NCBI GenBank assembly: GCA_031288885.1
Contig: JAITQP010000117.1
Coordinates: 1-28,105, forward strand
DNA from: Prevotellaceae bacterium
GTDB lineage: Bacteria; Bacteroidota; Bacteroidia; Bacteroidales; UBA932
Direction of reading: 5' to 3'
Length of the DNA: 28,105 nt
Part shown: one piece after another, positions 27,496 through 28,105 of the stretch
Layout: every line of letters begins with the position of its first letter
Numbering within the stretch: position 1 is the first letter of the stretch
Program-made: the position numbers and the translations under genes
Notes under the pieces: model-generated
The model's database searches: none
The model's input: the letters and a program-made list of their open reading frames with translations, nothing else
Told to the model about the DNA's origin: nothing

Positions 27496-27503
27496 CAAAA
27501 ATA
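27496..27503 (-). promoter_or_regulatory. -7 box of the GH43-GH51 operon
   Basis: On the minus strand the bases read TATTTTTG, matching TAnnTTTG. The start codon at 27475 lies 20 nt beyond the box, so the leader would be only about 14 nt. A clear -33 TTTG is missing at the right distance, and an operator half-site ends exactly 20 nt upstream, as in the susCD operon promoter. Confidence 0.6.
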
Positions 27504-27523
27504 CAAAATTTCGTGAATTCAAG

Positions 27524-27554
27524 GGTGGAATTATGGGTAGAAATGGTGGACAAA
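27524..27554 (-). promoter_or_regulatory. Predicted operator of the AraC-type regulator (GH43-GH51 operon)
   Basis: On the minus strand TTTGTCCACC (27554-27545) is followed at a 21-bp period by TAATTCCACC (27533-27524), 7 of 10 bases identical with TCCACC fully kept. The longer word TTTTGTCCACCAT is shared exactly with the susCD operon operator (from 9112). Position relative to the -7 box (20 nt) is identical in both. Confidence 0.7.
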
Positions 27555-27770
27555 ATGCAGAACCCGAGTAGCCATGGGGCTAATAATCGTAAAATCCAAT
27601 AGATTTTTTTTCAAATAACGGTTTTATACGGTATGATGTGCGGCATGGTTTTATGCATTGCTTTCAGCACGCCTTGCGTCATTGCGAGACCCGAACCCAT
27701 ATACGGGAAAAAAGGAAAAAGACGAAGTGCTAATACTATGTCTAAGCAATTTCATCATTGTAAGGTAGAG

Positions 27771-27844
27771 CGGCTTGAAAAGCCGGATTTTCATAACCGC
27801 AGGTCAGCGACCTGCGGTTATGAAGATTACGCCCTTTCAGGGCG
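27771..27844. repeat. Three consecutive hairpins
   Basis: CGGCTT-GAA-AAGCCG (27771-27785), a 16-bp perfect stem with a 3-nt loop (27790-27824, arm TTCATAACCGCAGGTC), and CGCCCT-TTC-AGGGCG (27830-27844) stand one after another. All have 3-nt loops, as do several hairpins in 1801-1836 and 5611-5650, which suggests a common building plan of the intergenic repeats in this genome. Confidence 0.7.
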
Positions 27845-28080
27845 GCGCGAAGCGTGCGCACGGGACGGCTGTTTGCGAGGAGATTCCTCGCTGCGCTCGG
27901 AATGACGGGCGGTAGGGGGGGAAAGGGACGCGAAGCGTGCGCACGCCGTCCCTACACGCTTCGCGTCCCTACACGCCCGCCCCCTGCCGTCATTCCGACC
28001 GGAGCGCGCGAGGTACGAGCGCGCGCAGCGAGGAATCTCCCCGCACACAGCCGTCCCCGCACGCCTCGCGCCGCCCCGAC

Positions 28081-28104
28081 CAACCTCATTCCCAACCTAA
28101 TTTT
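28081..28104. repeat. 24-bp repeat, copy 2 (inverted copy of 1754-1777)
   Basis: The bases, starting CAACCTCATTCCCAACC, are the exact reverse complement of 1754-1777. The copy may continue past the right edge of the window. Confidence 0.8.
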
Positions 28105-28105
28105 C

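Larger units (their letters stand above)
27556..28105. other. Gene-free end of the window with a repeat cluster
   Basis: No credible gene. About 27556-27765 shows nothing clear except a short GCGTCATTGCGAG piece near 27676. From 27771 there are three hairpins in a row, then two copies of the palindromic GGAATGACGG-type repeat (about 27880-27912 and, inverted, 27983-28038), and finally the second 24-bp repeat copy at 28081-28104. Confidence 0.6.

Noticed and set aside
27476..27553. 26-residue N-terminal extension of the second GH43 enzyme
   Set aside because: It would translate the -7 box and operator half-site, and it hides the lipoprotein signal that begins at ATG 27475.
27633..27905. Plus-strand 90-codon ORF right of the GH43 promoter
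   Set aside because: It runs through the row of hairpin repeats and a palindromic repeat piece; no protein-like pattern is seen.

Overview
The window looks like a chromosomal segment from a fairly GC-rich member of the Bacteroidales/Bacteroidota. The signs are two SusC/SusD pairs, lipoprotein-type signal peptides, TAnnTTTG-type -7 promoter boxes, few Shine-Dalgarno sequences, and intergenic palindromic repeats. The species cannot be named from the sequence. No rRNA, tRNA, CRISPR array or transposase was recognised.

Layout. (1) 1-1878: argH on the minus strand with a hairpin/T-run terminator, then a repeat-rich gap. (2) 1879-2319: tadA (minus). (3) 2425-5496: a large membrane-anchored propeller-like protein of unknown function, followed by a small TTG-started membrane protein. 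(4) 5497-5819: a gap with stacked short palindromes. (5) 5820-9065: a membrane-anchored sensor/AraC regulator whose 5' coding end contains a 53-nt CA dinucleotide tract. (6) 9219-23166: a plus-strand polysaccharide utilization locus (PUL) coding for a LamG-type surface lipoprotein with a duplicated C-terminal domain, SusC1, SusD1, SusC2, SusD2 and a GH43 arabinanase. (7) About 23167-23962: a strikingly AT-rich island with two small minus-strand membrane-protein ORFs. (8) 23963-27475: minus-strand GH43 and GH51 genes. (9) 27476-28105: promoter/operator region, then a repeat cluster.

Working model. The locus fits arabinan (pectin side chain) use. Surface lipoproteins and the SusCD complexes bind and import arabinan pieces, GH43 enzymes cut alpha-1,5-arabinan, and GH51 releases arabinose. 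The regulator has the periplasmic propeller, Y_Y_Y domain, transmembrane helix, coiled coil and AraC helix-turn-helix of a hybrid two-component system, but no histidine kinase or receiver domain, so it should act as a one-component membrane-bound transcription factor.

Two observations stand out. First, a direct-repeat element (TCCACC twice, 21-bp period) lies exactly 20 nt upstream of a TAnnTTTG box both before the susCD operon (9113-9171) and before the GH43-GH51 operon (27496-27554), so it is a strong candidate operator for this regulator. Second, the CA tract places the regulator reading frame under slippage control: at the present length only an upstream GTG is in frame, loss of one CA unit would bring an ATG into frame, and gain of one unit would close both. 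Together these suggest a phase-variable master switch for an arabinan PUL.
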